Below, piece after piece: positions 8,881-18,566 of a stretch of DNA of 64,000 nt. Each line of letters begins with the position of its first letter. Position 1 is the stretch's first letter. The notes under the pieces are model-generated. The model was not told the DNA's origin, ran no database searches, and saw only the letters and a list, made by a program, of their open reading frames with translations. The DNA comes from Flavobacterium ginsengisoli. GTDB lineage: Bacteria > Bacteroidota > Bacteroidia > Flavobacteriales > Flavobacteriaceae. The stretch covers positions 4,039,001-4,103,000 of the forward strand of contig NZ_CP121110.1 in assembly GCF_029625315.1 (NCBI RefSeq), read 5' to 3'. Made by a program: the position numbers and the translations under genes.

Positions 8881-11247
8881 TTATTTCTCTAAATTCTCCA
8901 ATTCTTCTTTCTTCGTTTTCTTCTTTTCGAAAGTCAAAACCAACGATGGTAAAACAACCAAGTTAGCAAACATCGCAAAAACCAAAGTACAAGAAATTAA
9001 TCCTCCTAAAGCAATTGTTCCGCTGAAGCTTGATAAAGTAAAAGTGGCAAAACCTAAGATCAAAACGATAGAAGTGTAGAATGTACTTACTCCAGTTTCT
9101 CTTAAAGCGCTGAAAACAGATTTTTTTACTTTTCCTTTATTTTGAGTCAATTCATCTTTGTATTTCGCCATAAACTGAATGGCATTATCAACCGAGATTC
9201 CGAAAGCGATACTGAATACCAAAATCGTTGAAGGTTTTAACGGAATTCCAAAATAACCCATTAATCCCGAAGTAATGCAAAGCGGTAAAATATTTGTAAT
9301 CAAAGAAGTCGCTACCATTTTGAACGAACGGAATAAATACAGCATTAAAATTGCAATAGTTAAAATCGCAAACAATAATGATTCAATTAAGTTATGCGCC
9401 AAGTAAGTTGTTCCTTTCTGGAAAACCAATGCTTTTCCTGTGATCGTAACTTCGTAGCGGTCTTTTGGGAAAATTTCGTCAATTTTCTTGCGAAGCTTTC
9501 CTTCTACTTTTGCCATTTCATCTGTTCCAATATCTTTCATGAAAGTAGTGATTCTGGCATATTGTCCAGTCGAATCAACGTAAGCTTTCATTAAATTTTC
9601 TTTGCTGTTTTTCGTCGCATTTTTAGCATAACTTAAAATAAAAGTCTGCTCTTGCGAAGTCGGTAATTGGTAATATTCTGGGTTTCCGTTATAGAAAGCC
9701 TGTTTAGAATATTTTACCAAGTTTACTATAGAAACTGGTTTTGCTAATTCTGGAATTTCAGAAATCGTATTCTGCAATTCATCCATTTTGCGAATAGTTG
9801 AAGCTTTCATAACACCTTTTTTCTTTTTGGTATCCACCATAATTTCAAGAGGCATTACTCCGTTAAATTCCTTTTCGTAAAATAAAATATCTTTAAAGAA
9901 AGAAGCACTTTTCGGCATTTCGCCAATCAAACTTCCCGAAACTTTCATTTGTCTAACTCCATTCAAACTCACAACAAATAGAACCGCATAAATACAGTAT
10001 ACAATTGTCTTTTTGCCTTTAACAATAGTTGTAACTGTATTTAAAAGTGTCGAAATATAAGTTTTGTCTAAGTGATATAAATGTTTCTCTTTTGGCAAAG
10101 GCATAAAACTGTAAATAATTGGCACGATGAAAAGTGTCAAAGTATAAACAGAAAGCACATTGATAGAAGTTACCAATCCGAATTCAAAAAGAAGTTCGTT
10201 TCCTGTAATCATCAAAGTTGCAAAACCAATTGCAGCCGTTAAATTGGTCATAAAAGTCGAATGTCCAATTTTTGAAATAACGCGTTGCAATGCTTTTGCT
10301 TGATTGTTATGCAGTTTAATTTCTTGCTGGTATTTATTAATCAGGAATATACAGTTTGTAATTCCGATTACAATAATTAGCGGCGGAATTATAGCTGTTA
10401 AAATCGTGATTTTATATCCGAATAATCCAAGCGTTCCAAAAGACCAAGTTACACCAACAATCAAAATACAGATTGAAATAAACGTAGCTCTAAACGAACG
10501 GAAGAAGAAAAAGAAAATCAGAGAAACGGTCAATAAAGACGCTCCAATGAAAAGTCCGATTTCGCCTTTCATATTGTCCGCATTGATCGTTCTGATGTAC
10601 GGCATTCCCGAAACTTTCAAATCAATTCCGGTTGTTTTTTCGAATTTATTGATTTTCGGAACTAGATTTTCTAGGATAAAAGTTTTTCTGTTAGCAGTAT
10701 TTACCAAATTTTTATTGATGTAAACCGCAGAGCGAATACTTCCGCTTTCTTTATTGAACAAAAGACCTTCATAGAAAGGTAAATTATTGAATAATTCATG
10801 CTGAATGCCTTTTAAATAAGTAGGATCCAGAACTTTGCTTTGATCAATAAAAGGCGCTAAAACAAATTTTTCGTTAACAGTATCTTTTTCAAGCTTTTTT
10901 AAATCGTTTAAAGAAACTACTAAATCAACTTCTTTAGATTTTTTCAAACCTGTCATCAATTCATTCCATGCGGCGTAGTTTTTTGGTGTAAAGAATTTAG
11001 GATCTTTAAAACCAATAACGATAAGATTCCCTTCCTCACCAAACTTATCAAGGAATTTTTGATAATCTTTATTTGCAATATGATCTTTTGGAAGCAAGTT
11101 AGCTTCTGTATAAGTCATAGCAAGATTCTTCCACTGATAACCAAAGAAAAGAGTCAAAGCAGAAAGTATAACTAGAATCGTAATTCTGTTTTTAAGTATG
11201 ATTCGGGCTAATTTTTCCCAAAATCCAACTTGAATAGTGTTTTTCAT
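8881..11247 (-). CDS. RND/MMPL-family transporter
   Basis: The 788-residue inner-membrane protein has the duplicated RND layout. An N-terminal helix (ITILVILSALTLFFGYQW) comes first, then a large periplasmic loop at about residues 45-215 and a five-helix bundle (GLFIGASLLTVSLIFFFFFRSF onward). The same pattern repeats from residue 420. The segment SIAFGISVDNAIQFMAKYKDEL near residue 715 is the usual TM motif of the hydrophobe/amphiphile or hopanoid-lipid (MMPL/HpnN) subgroup. No membrane-fusion protein or outer-membrane partner is adjacent, so it may act alone on lipids. I choose the ATG at 11247 because the longer start at 11271 falls in a TACATTTG promoter box. Confidence 0.88.
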   Translation of the reverse strand: MKNTIQVGFWEKLARIILKNRITILVILSALTLFFGYQWKNLAMTYTEANLLPKDHIANKDYQKFLDKFGEEGNLIVIGFKDPKFFTPKNYAAWNELMTGLKKSKEVDLVVSLNDLKKLEKDTVNEKFVLAPFIDQSKVLDPTYLKGIQHELFNNLPFYEGLLFNKESGSIRSAVYINKNLVNTANRKTFILENLVPKINKFEKTTGIDLKVSGMPYIRTINADNMKGEIGLFIGASLLTVSLIFFFFFRSFRATFISICILIVGVTWSFGTLGLFGYKITILTAIIPPLIIVIGITNCIFLINKYQQEIKLHNNQAKALQRVISKIGHSTFMTNLTAAIGFATLMITGNELLFEFGLVTSINVLSVYTLTLFIVPIIYSFMPLPKEKHLYHLDKTYISTLLNTVTTIVKGKKTIVYCIYAVLFVVSLNGVRQMKVSGSLIGEMPKSASFFKDILFYEKEFNGVMPLEIMVDTKKKKGVMKASTIRKMDELQNTISEIPELAKPVSIVNLVKYSKQAFYNGNPEYYQLPTSQEQTFILSYAKNATKNSKENLMKAYVDSTGQYARITTFMKDIGTDEMAKVEGKLRKKIDEIFPKDRYEVTITGKALVFQKGTTYLAHNLIESLLFAILTIAILMLYLFRSFKMVATSLITNILPLCITSGLMGYFGIPLKPSTILVFSIAFGISVDNAIQFMAKYKDELTQNKGKVKKSVFSALRETGVSTFYTSIVLILGFATFTLSSFSGTIALGGLISCTLVFAMFANLVVLPSLVLTFEKKKTKKEELENLEK

Positions 11248-11268
11248 AACATCTTTAAAAAATGGATG

Positions 11269-11276
11269 CAAATGTA
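11269..11276 (-). promoter_or_regulatory. -7 box of the RND transporter promoter (TACATTTG)
   Basis: The minus strand reads TACATTTG, an exact TAnnTTTG match, 21 bp upstream of the chosen start codon at 11247. It decides the start against the ATG at 11271. Confidence 0.55.
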
Positions 11277-11521
11277 GTGAAAAGTGCTCGAAATCATAAA
11301 TATTCCTTTCTATTTTACTTTATGTTAACACAAAATATATCATCTTTAAAATGGGACAATTTGCTTGCTTTTTATCGATTAGTCGTTAGCTTTTCTCATA
11401 TTTGCAATTAATTTCGAATAATAGCGGAATAAATTTGAATCTTTATTTTTTGCAAATTCTCATGCAGATTTGACAGATTACAGCAGATTAGATTTTCTAT
11501 TTTCCTTAAAACTCAGTACAA

Positions 11522-11968
11522 ATGGATTCAAAACAGATTAAATTTCTAACCATTGCCATAAGTTTACTTTTACTTTTTGTTTCATTAACACAAGATGCAA
11601 TTGTTGTAAATTATAGTGGAGAAGTAAGAAACGATTCGGCTTTAGGATATTTCTTGATTGGTGCAATAGCTTTTTTGGGTGGCGGATTGTTTGAAGAAAT
11701 TATTTGGTTGGCCAATCCATTATGTCTTTTGGCTATTATATATTTCCTGAAAAATAATGAAAAAGCAGTTCTTTTGAGTTTAATTGCATCTGGATTAGCT
11801 ATTTCTTTTGCTTTTTGGAGTGAAATTTTAGGAGCTGAAAGTGGTGCACTGGCCAAGATTGTTTCATTTGGATTAGGATATTATTTGTGGGCATCCAGTA
11901 TTTTGGTGCTAACAACCGGAATTTTGCTTAATTATAAAATGTCATTAAAAGAAAGTTTACAATCTTAA
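11522..11968 (+). CDS. hypothetical multi-pass membrane protein
   Basis: No family is recognised. The 148-residue protein has four or five hydrophobic segments: about residues 7-25, 40-58 (LGYFLIGAIAFLGGGLFEEI), 62-78, 82-100 and 114-136. It ends four bases before the histidine kinase gene, so it is almost certainly translated from the same mRNA as the LytS/LytTR pair downstream. It could be the sensing partner or the target of that pair. That is inference from position only. Confidence 0.78.
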   Translation: MDSKQIKFLTIAISLLLLFVSLTQDAIVVNYSGEVRNDSALGYFLIGAIAFLGGGLFEEIIWLANPLCLLAIIYFLKNNEKAVLLSLIASGLAISFAFWSEILGAESGALAKIVSFGLGYYLWASSILVLTTGILLNYKMSLKESLQS

Positions 11969-11972
11969 AAAC

Positions 11973-12734
11973 ATGCAAAATAATAATACCATAACGTTTA
12001 TTTTTCTAGCAATTCTTTTGCTTTTAATTGTTATCATTTGTTTTATGATTTATCAATTAATGCAAACCAAAAAAGCAAAAGACGATGCCGAAAAAAGCTT
12101 TTATGCTTTAGAATCTAAAGTAAACGATTTGCAATTAGAAAATTTAGAATCGAAACTAAATCCGCATTTATTTAAGAACATTCTAAACTCTATTCAGTCT
12201 CATGCTTACCAGACTTATTTTGCTTTGGATAAATTGGCCAATGTTTTGGATTATATTCTTTACGAAAGCAAAAAAAAGTTTGTAACTGCAAAAGAAGAAA
12301 TTGATTTTGCATTGAATTTGATCGAAATCAATAAAATCAAAATCAGTCCGCTTTTTGAGCTGAAAGTCAAAACTAATATTAATCAAGAAGACAAATTGTA
12401 CGATCAGCCTTTATTGGCACCTTTAATTTCTATTGATTTAATTGAAAATGCTTTCAAACATGCAGATTTACAAAGTGCAGATGCTTTTATTTCGGTAGTT
12501 TTTGAGTTTAAAAACAATGCTTTTTTTATGACGGTTTCAAACAAAATCTCAGATAAAAAAGTGCTAAAAAAAGAACGCAGCGGTATTGGTCACGCAACAC
12601 TTGAACACCGTCTTCGCATTATTTATAAGAATAATTTCAAACTCGATAGGTTTATAGAAAACGATGTTTATATTGCCCATCTAAAAATTGATTTGCTTGA
12701 ATACAAAACTGAAATGCTTGCTTCTGGACGATGA
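11973..12734 (+). CDS. LytS-family sensor histidine kinase
   Basis: The 253-residue protein has one N-terminal membrane helix (about residues 8-28), a coiled segment to residue 55, then the His_kinase domain. The phospho-acceptor region is LESKLNPHLFKNILNSI (family consensus NPHFLFNTLN). The ATP-binding part has IENAFKHA (N box) and ERSGIGHATLEHRL (G box). There is no extracellular sensor domain, so the signal probably comes through another membrane protein. The membrane protein four bases upstream is the obvious candidate. The 3' end overlaps the response regulator. Confidence 0.88.
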   Translation: MQNNNTITFIFLAILLLLIVIICFMIYQLMQTKKAKDDAEKSFYALESKVNDLQLENLESKLNPHLFKNILNSIQSHAYQTYFALDKLANVLDYILYESKKKFVTAKEEIDFALNLIEINKIKISPLFELKVKTNINQEDKLYDQPLLAPLISIDLIENAFKHADLQSADAFISVVFEFKNNAFFMTVSNKISDKKVLKKERSGIGHATLEHRLRIIYKNNFKLDRFIENDVYIAHLKIDLLEYKTEMLASGR

Positions 12735-13416
12735 GCTTCCAGGGTTAACTTACCTAAAAATGCTTTGCGAACAGATTCCTGAATTGGAAATCGTAAAAAC
12801 ATGTAATGATCCCGAGAAATTGCTGTCTGATTTTTCGAACCTTGATTTTGATTTGCTGATTTCGGATATTGAAATGCCCGGAATTGACGGATTGCATTTG
12901 GCAGAAAAATTGCAGGACAAATTGGTGATTTTCTGCACAGCGTATAAAGAATATGCAGCCGAAGCATTTAATATCGATGCTGTAGATTATATTACAAAAC
13001 CTGTAAAATTGGAGCGTTTGCAAAAGGCAATTGCAAAAGCGTTGGAGCGTTTTGAAAAATCAAATTCGGATAAAAAATTCATTCAGCTGAATACTGATAA
13101 AGGAAAAACGTTGCTGTACTTTAATAAAATCCAATATGTAAAAACTGCCGCGAGCGATAGTCGAGACAAAACGGTTTTGCTTGCTGATGGAAGTTTTTTG
13201 AATTTGAAAAATGTAAAATTCGATACGCTTTTAAACGAATTGCCTGATGCTGATTTCTGCCGAATCAATAAAAAAGAAATCGTAGCGGTAAAAGCAATAA
13301 AGTTCTTTAATCATAACGAAATTGTACTGCACCATTTAGAAGAAAATAATAAGAACATCACTCTAATCTTAAGCGAAACTTATCGAGCTGACTTTTTAAA
13401 GAAAGTAAAACTCTAA
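12688..13416 (+). CDS. LytTR-family response regulator
   Basis: The receiver domain covers about residues 8-120: acidic pair DDE in KCLLLDDELPG, phospho-acceptor Asp in LLISDIEMPGIDG, and the conserved Lys in DYITKPVKLERL. A LytTR DNA-binding domain follows (FIQLNTDKGKTLLYFNKIQYVKTAASDSRDKTVLL ... FCRINKKEIV). It pairs with the LytS-like kinase just upstream. No ATG lies at the right place. The frame opens at TTG 12688, giving a 47-base overlap with the kinase. The overlap contains ATGCTTGCTTC. If the extra T is an error of the kind seen elsewhere, ATG CTG CTT would be the start and the kinase frame would read straight through into the regulator. The start is therefore uncertain. Confidence 0.87.
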   Translation: MICLNTKLKCLLLDDELPGLTYLKMLCEQIPELEIVKTCNDPEKLLSDFSNLDFDLLISDIEMPGIDGLHLAEKLQDKLVIFCTAYKEYAAEAFNIDAVDYITKPVKLERLQKAIAKALERFEKSNSDKKFIQLNTDKGKTLLYFNKIQYVKTAASDSRDKTVLLADGSFLNLKNVKFDTLLNELPDADFCRINKKEIVAVKAIKFFNHNEIVLHHLEENNKNITLILSETYRADFLKKVKL

Positions 13417-13533
13417 AACTTATTACAATTTTTTCCCGACTTGTTACATGCGATCGAAATTAACAAGTGAATTGCTTTTTCACTAAATTCACAGTACGGA
13501 TATTTGCGTTAATTAAATCTAAAGAACGAGTTT

Positions 13534-15805
13534 ATGAATAATATAAAGAACTCTGTATTTTATGTAACAGTTATTGGCGGCTTTACCGCACTAATATATT
13601 GGGTAATTTCAAAAGGTGCCTCATTAGAAGTAGGACGTAATATTGTAAAGAAAAGTGTTGAAAGCAATCATTGGAAAGACTTTCTTCATTCGATGATTGA
13701 AAACCTGCAAGCATCCTTTAGCCATTTTATTGGCACAGATCGTGACGATCATTTTAGTGGCGCGTTTGTTTGGATGGTTTTTTAGAAAAAATCGGACAGC
13801 CATCGGTAATTGGCGAAATGATTGCCGGAATTGTTTTAGGACCCTCTTTGGTCGGAATGTATTTTCCAGAGTTTTCAGCGACCTTATTTCCAAAAGAATC
13901 TTTAGGAAATTTACAGTTTTTAAGTCAGATTGGTTTAATTCTGTTTATGTTCGTTATCGGAATGGAATTGGATTTGAAAGTCTTGAAAAACAAAGCGCAT
14001 GATGCCGTTGTAATCAGTCATGCAAGTATTGTAATTCCATTTGCTTTAGGTCTATCGCTTGCCTTTTTTATTTATGAAACGTATGCTCCATTGGGAGTTG
14101 AGTTTTCTTCTTTCGGATTATTTATGGGAATTGCCATGAGTATTACAGCATTTCCGGTTTTGGCTAGAATTGTTCAAGAACGCGGAATGCAGAAAACAAA
14201 ATTAGGAACTATTGCCATTACCTGTGCCGCTGCAGATGACATTACGGCTTGGTGTATTTTGGCTGTTGTTATTGCCATTGTAAAAGCAGGTTCGCTTTCG
14301 AGTTCATTATACGTAATCGGAATGGCGATTTTGTATGTAATTATAATGCTAAAAATCGTTCGTCCGTTCTTAAAAAGGGTAGGAGATTTAAATGCAACTC
14401 GAGAAAGTTTAAATAAACCCGTTGTTGCCATTTTCTTTATTACACTTTTAATTTCTGCTTATGCATCTGAGTTAATTGGAATTCATGCTCTGTTTGGAGC
14501 TTTTCTTGCTGGAGCAATTATGCCAGAAAACAACAAATTCAGAAACTTATTTATCGAAAAAGTTGAAGACGTTTCAATTATTGTTCTATTGCCACTGTTC
14601 TTTGTGTTTACAGGTTTGCGTACACAAATAGGATTGCTGAATGATCCAGAATTATGGAAGATTACAGGTTTAATTATTTTGGTTGCCGTAGTTGGTAAAT
14701 TCTTCGGAAGTGCTTTGGTCGCCAAATTTATGGGACAAAACTGGAAAGACAGTTTGGCTATTGGTGCCTTGATGAACACAAGAGGTTTAATGGAATTGGT
14801 AGTTTTAAATATCGGTTATGATCTGGGAGTATTGTCAGCAGAAATTTTTACTATGATGGTAATTATGGCGTTGGTGACTACTTTCATGACAGGTCCAGCG
14901 TTAGATTTTATCGAATTTATTTTTAAAGATAAAATAACAGCCGTTCAGCAGGAAATAGGAAGCAAAAGCAAATACAAGATTCTGCTTTCGTTTGCAACTC
15001 CAGAAAAAGGAAAGAAACTGCTTAAAATTGCGAATAGTTTGGTGAAAAAACAAGCTGATAATTCGATTGTAACGGCAATGCATTTGTCTTTAAGTACCGA
15101 AATACATTCTTTTGATGTGAAAGAGCATGAGAAAAAAATGTCGCTTCGGTAATTGAAGAGTCGCACGCATTGAATCAGGATATGGTGAGTTTGCATAAAG
15201 TTTCTAGTGATATTGATTCGGATATTATTGATACAGCAAATCAGGGTGAATATGACTTATTGCTGGTTGGTTTGGGGCAATCTATTTTTGATGGAACTTT
15301 GCTTGGTAAAATACTTGGGTTTACAACCAGAATTGTAAATCCAGATCGTTTGATTGATAAGTTTACAGGAAAAGAAGGTTTGTTTGAAAATAATCCGTTT
15401 GATGAAAGAACGCGCCATATTATCTTAAAATCAAAAATGCCGGTTGGAATTTTTATTGATAAAGATCTAGAGGAAGTTAATCAGGTTTTGATGCCGATTT
15501 TTAGTAAAGAAGATGCTTTTTTAATTGAATATGCTAAAAAGCTAATTAATAACAACGGTTCTCAAATTACGGTTTTAGATGCTGGAGGAGAAGTGAAAAA
15601 TACTAGAGAAATTCAGGAAACAATTCGTTCTATCGAGCAGATTGCACCCAATCATATCATGATTATGAATGACAGAACACTAAAGAAAGAATTTTTAGAA
15701 AGCCAAGATCTAATGATTATCAGTTTAGATAGTTGGAAAAAATTAATAGAATCTCAAAGTATCTGGTTGAATAACTCACCATCGGTTTTAATTCTTAAAC
15801 CATAA
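13534..15805 (+). CDS. CPA2-family cation:proton antiporter (three frameshifts)
   Basis: The reconstructed protein of about 756 residues has an N-terminal membrane helix (VFYVTVIGGFTALIYWVIS), then about 12 membrane segments of the Kef/NapA type. These include IGQPSVIGEMIAGIVLGPSLVG near residue 90 and the ion-path region ITCAAADDITAWCILA. The C-terminal cytoplasmic part of some 280 residues resembles a universal-stress-like nucleotide-binding domain. Breaks occur near 13710 (extra base in CAAGCA), near 13788 (one A too many) and at 15132-15138 (seven A where eight are needed). All three frames join to a continuous family-like protein. It exchanges Na+ or K+ for H+ at the inner membrane. The substrate cannot be told from sequence. 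Confidence 0.9.
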
Positions 15806-15828
15806 AGTTTTAAAATTTTAATAAATAA

Positions 15829-15872
15829 AAATCCCAAATTCCAATTTTACCTATTGGAGTTTGGGATTTTTT
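15829..15872. terminator. terminator downstream of the antiporter gene
   Basis: The stem AATCCCAAATTCCAATT / ATTGGAGTTTGGGATT is followed by a T run. Close copies of the same stem serve as terminators at 29677-29719 and 36186-36224. Confidence 0.8.
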
Positions 15873-15882
15873 ATATGGCGCA

Positions 15883-15917
15883 TAACTTTGTCAAAATTTT
15901 AAACTTTGACAAAGTTA
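15883..15917. repeat. hairpin repeat AACTTTGTCAAA / TTTGACAAAGTT
   Basis: A second copy of the hairpin at 8799-8827, here with a longer stem. It lies between convergent genes. Confidence 0.65.
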
Positions 15918-15950
15918 TATGTCCAAAGATTGTAAGTTGAAATTTCGAAA

Positions 15951-18446
15951 TTAAAGTCCTAAATCAAGAACATAAGAAATCTTAACCGCGATATTATCTT
16001 CAAATTTCATTAACTGATTTGGCCCATATCTATAAAATCCGCCTAAACCAAAGCCCTTAAAAATTCTGTTCAATTCGATTCCCGATTCAAAATAACCTTT
16101 ATCGAGCGTTTTGTAAGTTGGACCAACATGTTGTTCTGGTTTTTCCATACTTCCCCAAGCCATTCTAGAAACTATAACAAGAGATGGTCGTACTTTTTTG
16201 AAAAGTGTAATTCGGTCAAAACCATGTTTAATTTGAAACATTAGATATTGGCTCGAGAAGAACTCATTAAAATACATGGTTTCAAAAGAGTTTCTTCCTG
16301 CAAAAGTAATACGCTGAATAACGGTTTCTTTAGTTAAGTTATTCGGAGCTGTATTGTACAAATGCGTAATTGGAACATCTCCCATTGCATAACCCGCCTG
16401 TAAAAGCAAACTTGTTTTTTGACGATTTAAGTACTTTTTTTCGTATTCTGCTTTAAAATCTATTTTGCTAAAAGTAAAATCATTATCAAAAACATTTGGC
16501 AAAGATTGTGTGTATTGGAAAGTAAACCTCGGAAATTTTTTATCGCTTTCAGTTCTTCCTGTCGGAGTTTGCATGTAATTGCTAAAGGGTGCCCATAGAA
16601 TAGAAAGCATTGCCGTGGTCATAACATAATTGGAATATAATTTTCCGTTAAGATTAAAAAGATAATCAAATTTTGGCTCGATATAATTTCGTGAAAGCTC
16701 CAGAATAGCCTCAGTTTTCGGAATAAATTTGGTTTGAACATTTCCTCTCCATCCCGTATATTCATAAAATGTGCTAATGTTGATAGGGCGAGGATCGTAA
16801 ATTTTAAAAACACGTCTATCAACCGAAAAGACAGTACTTGCAATTTCTCGAACATCGTCGGCATAATAGCCATTAAACCAAGTATTGGTATGTTTGTCTA
16901 ATAAAACACCGCCTCCAACGCTGTATTTAAAAACACCATCTTTTGTTCCGTAAGCGGTATAGCCTTCAAGACGGAAATTTTTAGATAAACGGTCATTTGT
17001 AATACCGCCTATGCCAAGACGAAAACCTTCGTAATTGTTATAGCTTATGATTTTTTTCAAATCCAAATCGACAGGACCAATCGGGTAGAAGCCGTTGATG
17101 ATTTTTCGGCCAATTCCCAAACGTTTTTCGATTCGATTTCGAATAGAAAGACTATCTAATAGCAGATATGTTTTTTGGCTCTTTAAATCAAGATTTTCTT
17201 TTCTATAGGCTTCCCAGAAACTTTCTGGTTTTTTTGCCGCATCGTCTTTAATTTCGATATAAAGAGATGGGTTTTTTATTGGGTTGTTGGTGTTAACACG
17301 AATATCAAAACTATTACTTTCAGAAAGCAGATAAGTAAAATCTGAAGCTACTTTTTTTCGCGATTCAAAATTCTCTTCAACGTCTCCATCAAATTGAATG
17401 GTTCCTCCAAGAATTCTGATGTCGTCATCATTTTTTCCTTTTACGATTTTGAAAGTGGTATTGCTCTGAAACCATATTTTTTCTTTCGGAATATATTCAA
17501 ATTCATGTATCCCACTGATATCCAAAACACCTTTAATTCGCATTACAGCTTTCGCGACAGCAAAATTTTCTTTATCGATATATAAGACTCCTTCTAATCC
17601 AGAAGCTCTGTGTCTTGACTTATTTTTAAAATAAATCATATACGTGTCACGGCCTTTAATACTAACAGTATCTAACAGTTTGTAATTGTAATTTGAAGGT
17701 GCATTTTTCGAAATAGGATTTTCATACTTAGTTTCGAACAATTCGTATTTAGAATCGTAAATCGAAATAGATTGAAGGTTGAAAGCTAAAACTTCATAAA
17801 TAGGCTGTTTGAAACCAGCAATTTTGGTTCCTAAAACGGTTTCTTTTAACTTGTTGTTTCCAAATTGATATTGAGAAACTTTCTCTGTTTGAAATAAATG
17901 TCGCTTACTGACAATTTCTTTAAACTTATAATCAGACGAATCGATGTTGATGATTTTTTTATTTAAATCTTTATACGCCGCCGAAGTATCGATACGTCCG
18001 TCAATCGAATCGGGATTTGCAGTTACAATTAGTTTGTTGTAGGTTTTGTATTCAAAATTATCAAGCTTTTTCTGCGGATCATTGATCGACTTATTAGCAA
18101 TAACTTTTTTTATTATAGTTAATGCAGGGTTTTCATTAGAAACCACAACTTCTTTTAAGTCATCTGTCTGCTGTAAAAGTGCTACCGAATAAAAAGTTTT
18201 AGTATTGATTAAAGCAATAGTTTTAGTCTGAAAACCTATATAAGAAACAGTAAGTGACGTGGCAGAACTGCTAATTTTAAAAATGAACTTACCATCAACA
18301 TCTGTAATTGTGTTATTGTTTTCTGAAGTGGTAATGGTGGCAAACGGAAGAGGTTTGTTGTTTGAATCGGTTACGATTCCGTTTATTTGAATTTGCGCTT
18401 GAAGGGTAAGCGTAAAAAACAAAGTCAAAAAACAAAATAGCTTCAT
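15951..18446 (-). CDS. DUF5686 / carboxypeptidase-like regulatory domain outer-membrane protein
   Basis: The 831-residue protein starts with a signal peptide (LFCFLTLFFTLTLQAQ). A carboxypeptidase-D-like beta-sandwich follows at about residues 20-100, with the GIVTDSNNKPLPFATI and TDVDGKFIF motifs typical of Bacteroidetes surface proteins. Then come a lipoprotein-like periplasmic region and a C-terminal half rich in alternating beta strands (NTWFNGYYADDVREIAST ... GLGGFYRYGPNQ), consistent with an outer-membrane barrel. The DUF5686 assignment is from overall architecture. The function is unknown. A TATTTTTG -7 box at 18494-18501 supports the start. Confidence 0.82.
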   Translation of the reverse strand: MKLFCFLTLFFTLTLQAQIQINGIVTDSNNKPLPFATITTSENNNTITDVDGKFIFKISSSATSLTVSYIGFQTKTIALINTKTFYSVALLQQTDDLKEVVVSNENPALTIIKKVIANKSINDPQKKLDNFEYKTYNKLIVTANPDSIDGRIDTSAAYKDLNKKIINIDSSDYKFKEIVSKRHLFQTEKVSQYQFGNNKLKETVLGTKIAGFKQPIYEVLAFNLQSISIYDSKYELFETKYENPISKNAPSNYNYKLLDTVSIKGRDTYMIYFKNKSRHRASGLEGVLYIDKENFAVAKAVMRIKGVLDISGIHEFEYIPKEKIWFQSNTTFKIVKGKNDDDIRILGGTIQFDGDVEENFESRKKVASDFTYLLSESNSFDIRVNTNNPIKNPSLYIEIKDDAAKKPESFWEAYRKENLDLKSQKTYLLLDSLSIRNRIEKRLGIGRKIINGFYPIGPVDLDLKKIISYNNYEGFRLGIGGITNDRLSKNFRLEGYTAYGTKDGVFKYSVGGGVLLDKHTNTWFNGYYADDVREIASTVFSVDRRVFKIYDPRPINISTFYEYTGWRGNVQTKFIPKTEAILELSRNYIEPKFDYLFNLNGKLYSNYVMTTAMLSILWAPFSNYMQTPTGRTESDKKFPRFTFQYTQSLPNVFDNDFTFSKIDFKAEYEKKYLNRQKTSLLLQAGYAMGDVPITHLYNTAPNNLTKETVIQRITFAGRNSFETMYFNEFFSSQYLMFQIKHGFDRITLFKKVRPSLVIVSRMAWGSMEKPEQHVGPTYKTLDKGYFESGIELNRIFKGFGLGGFYRYGPNQLMKFEDNIAVKISYVLDLGL

Positions 18447-18493
18447 ACAGAATGATATAGTTTCAAAAACGAAAAGAAATTAATTTTCGTATG

Positions 18494-18501
18494 CAAAAAT
18501 A
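18494..18501 (-). promoter_or_regulatory. -7 box of the DUF5686 gene promoter (TATTTTTG)
   Basis: The minus strand reads TATTTTTG, an exact TAnnTTTG match, about 47 bp upstream of the start codon. Confidence 0.5.
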
Positions 18502-18507
18502 GCAATA

Positions 18508-18548
18508 AAAAAATCCGTCTGGTACAATAAACCAAACGGATTTTTTAT
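18508..18548. terminator. terminator downstream of pyrH-frr
   Basis: The stem AAATCCGTCTGGT / ACCAAACGGATTT surrounds a short loop. A T run follows it on both strands, and it lies just after the frr stop codon. Confidence 0.85.
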
Positions 18549-18566
18549 TTTTATCTCAATCTCAGA

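Noticed and set aside
10304..10723. 139-residue plus-strand ORF opposite the RND transporter
   Set aside because: It lies entirely antisense to a conserved membrane domain, and its hydrophobicity is a shadow of that domain.
15132..15138. Programmed frameshifting at seven-A or seven-T runs
   Set aside because: Seven-A slippery sites exist, but here the breaks hit many unrelated genes, go in both directions, and also occur at non-slippery places. Error is simpler.
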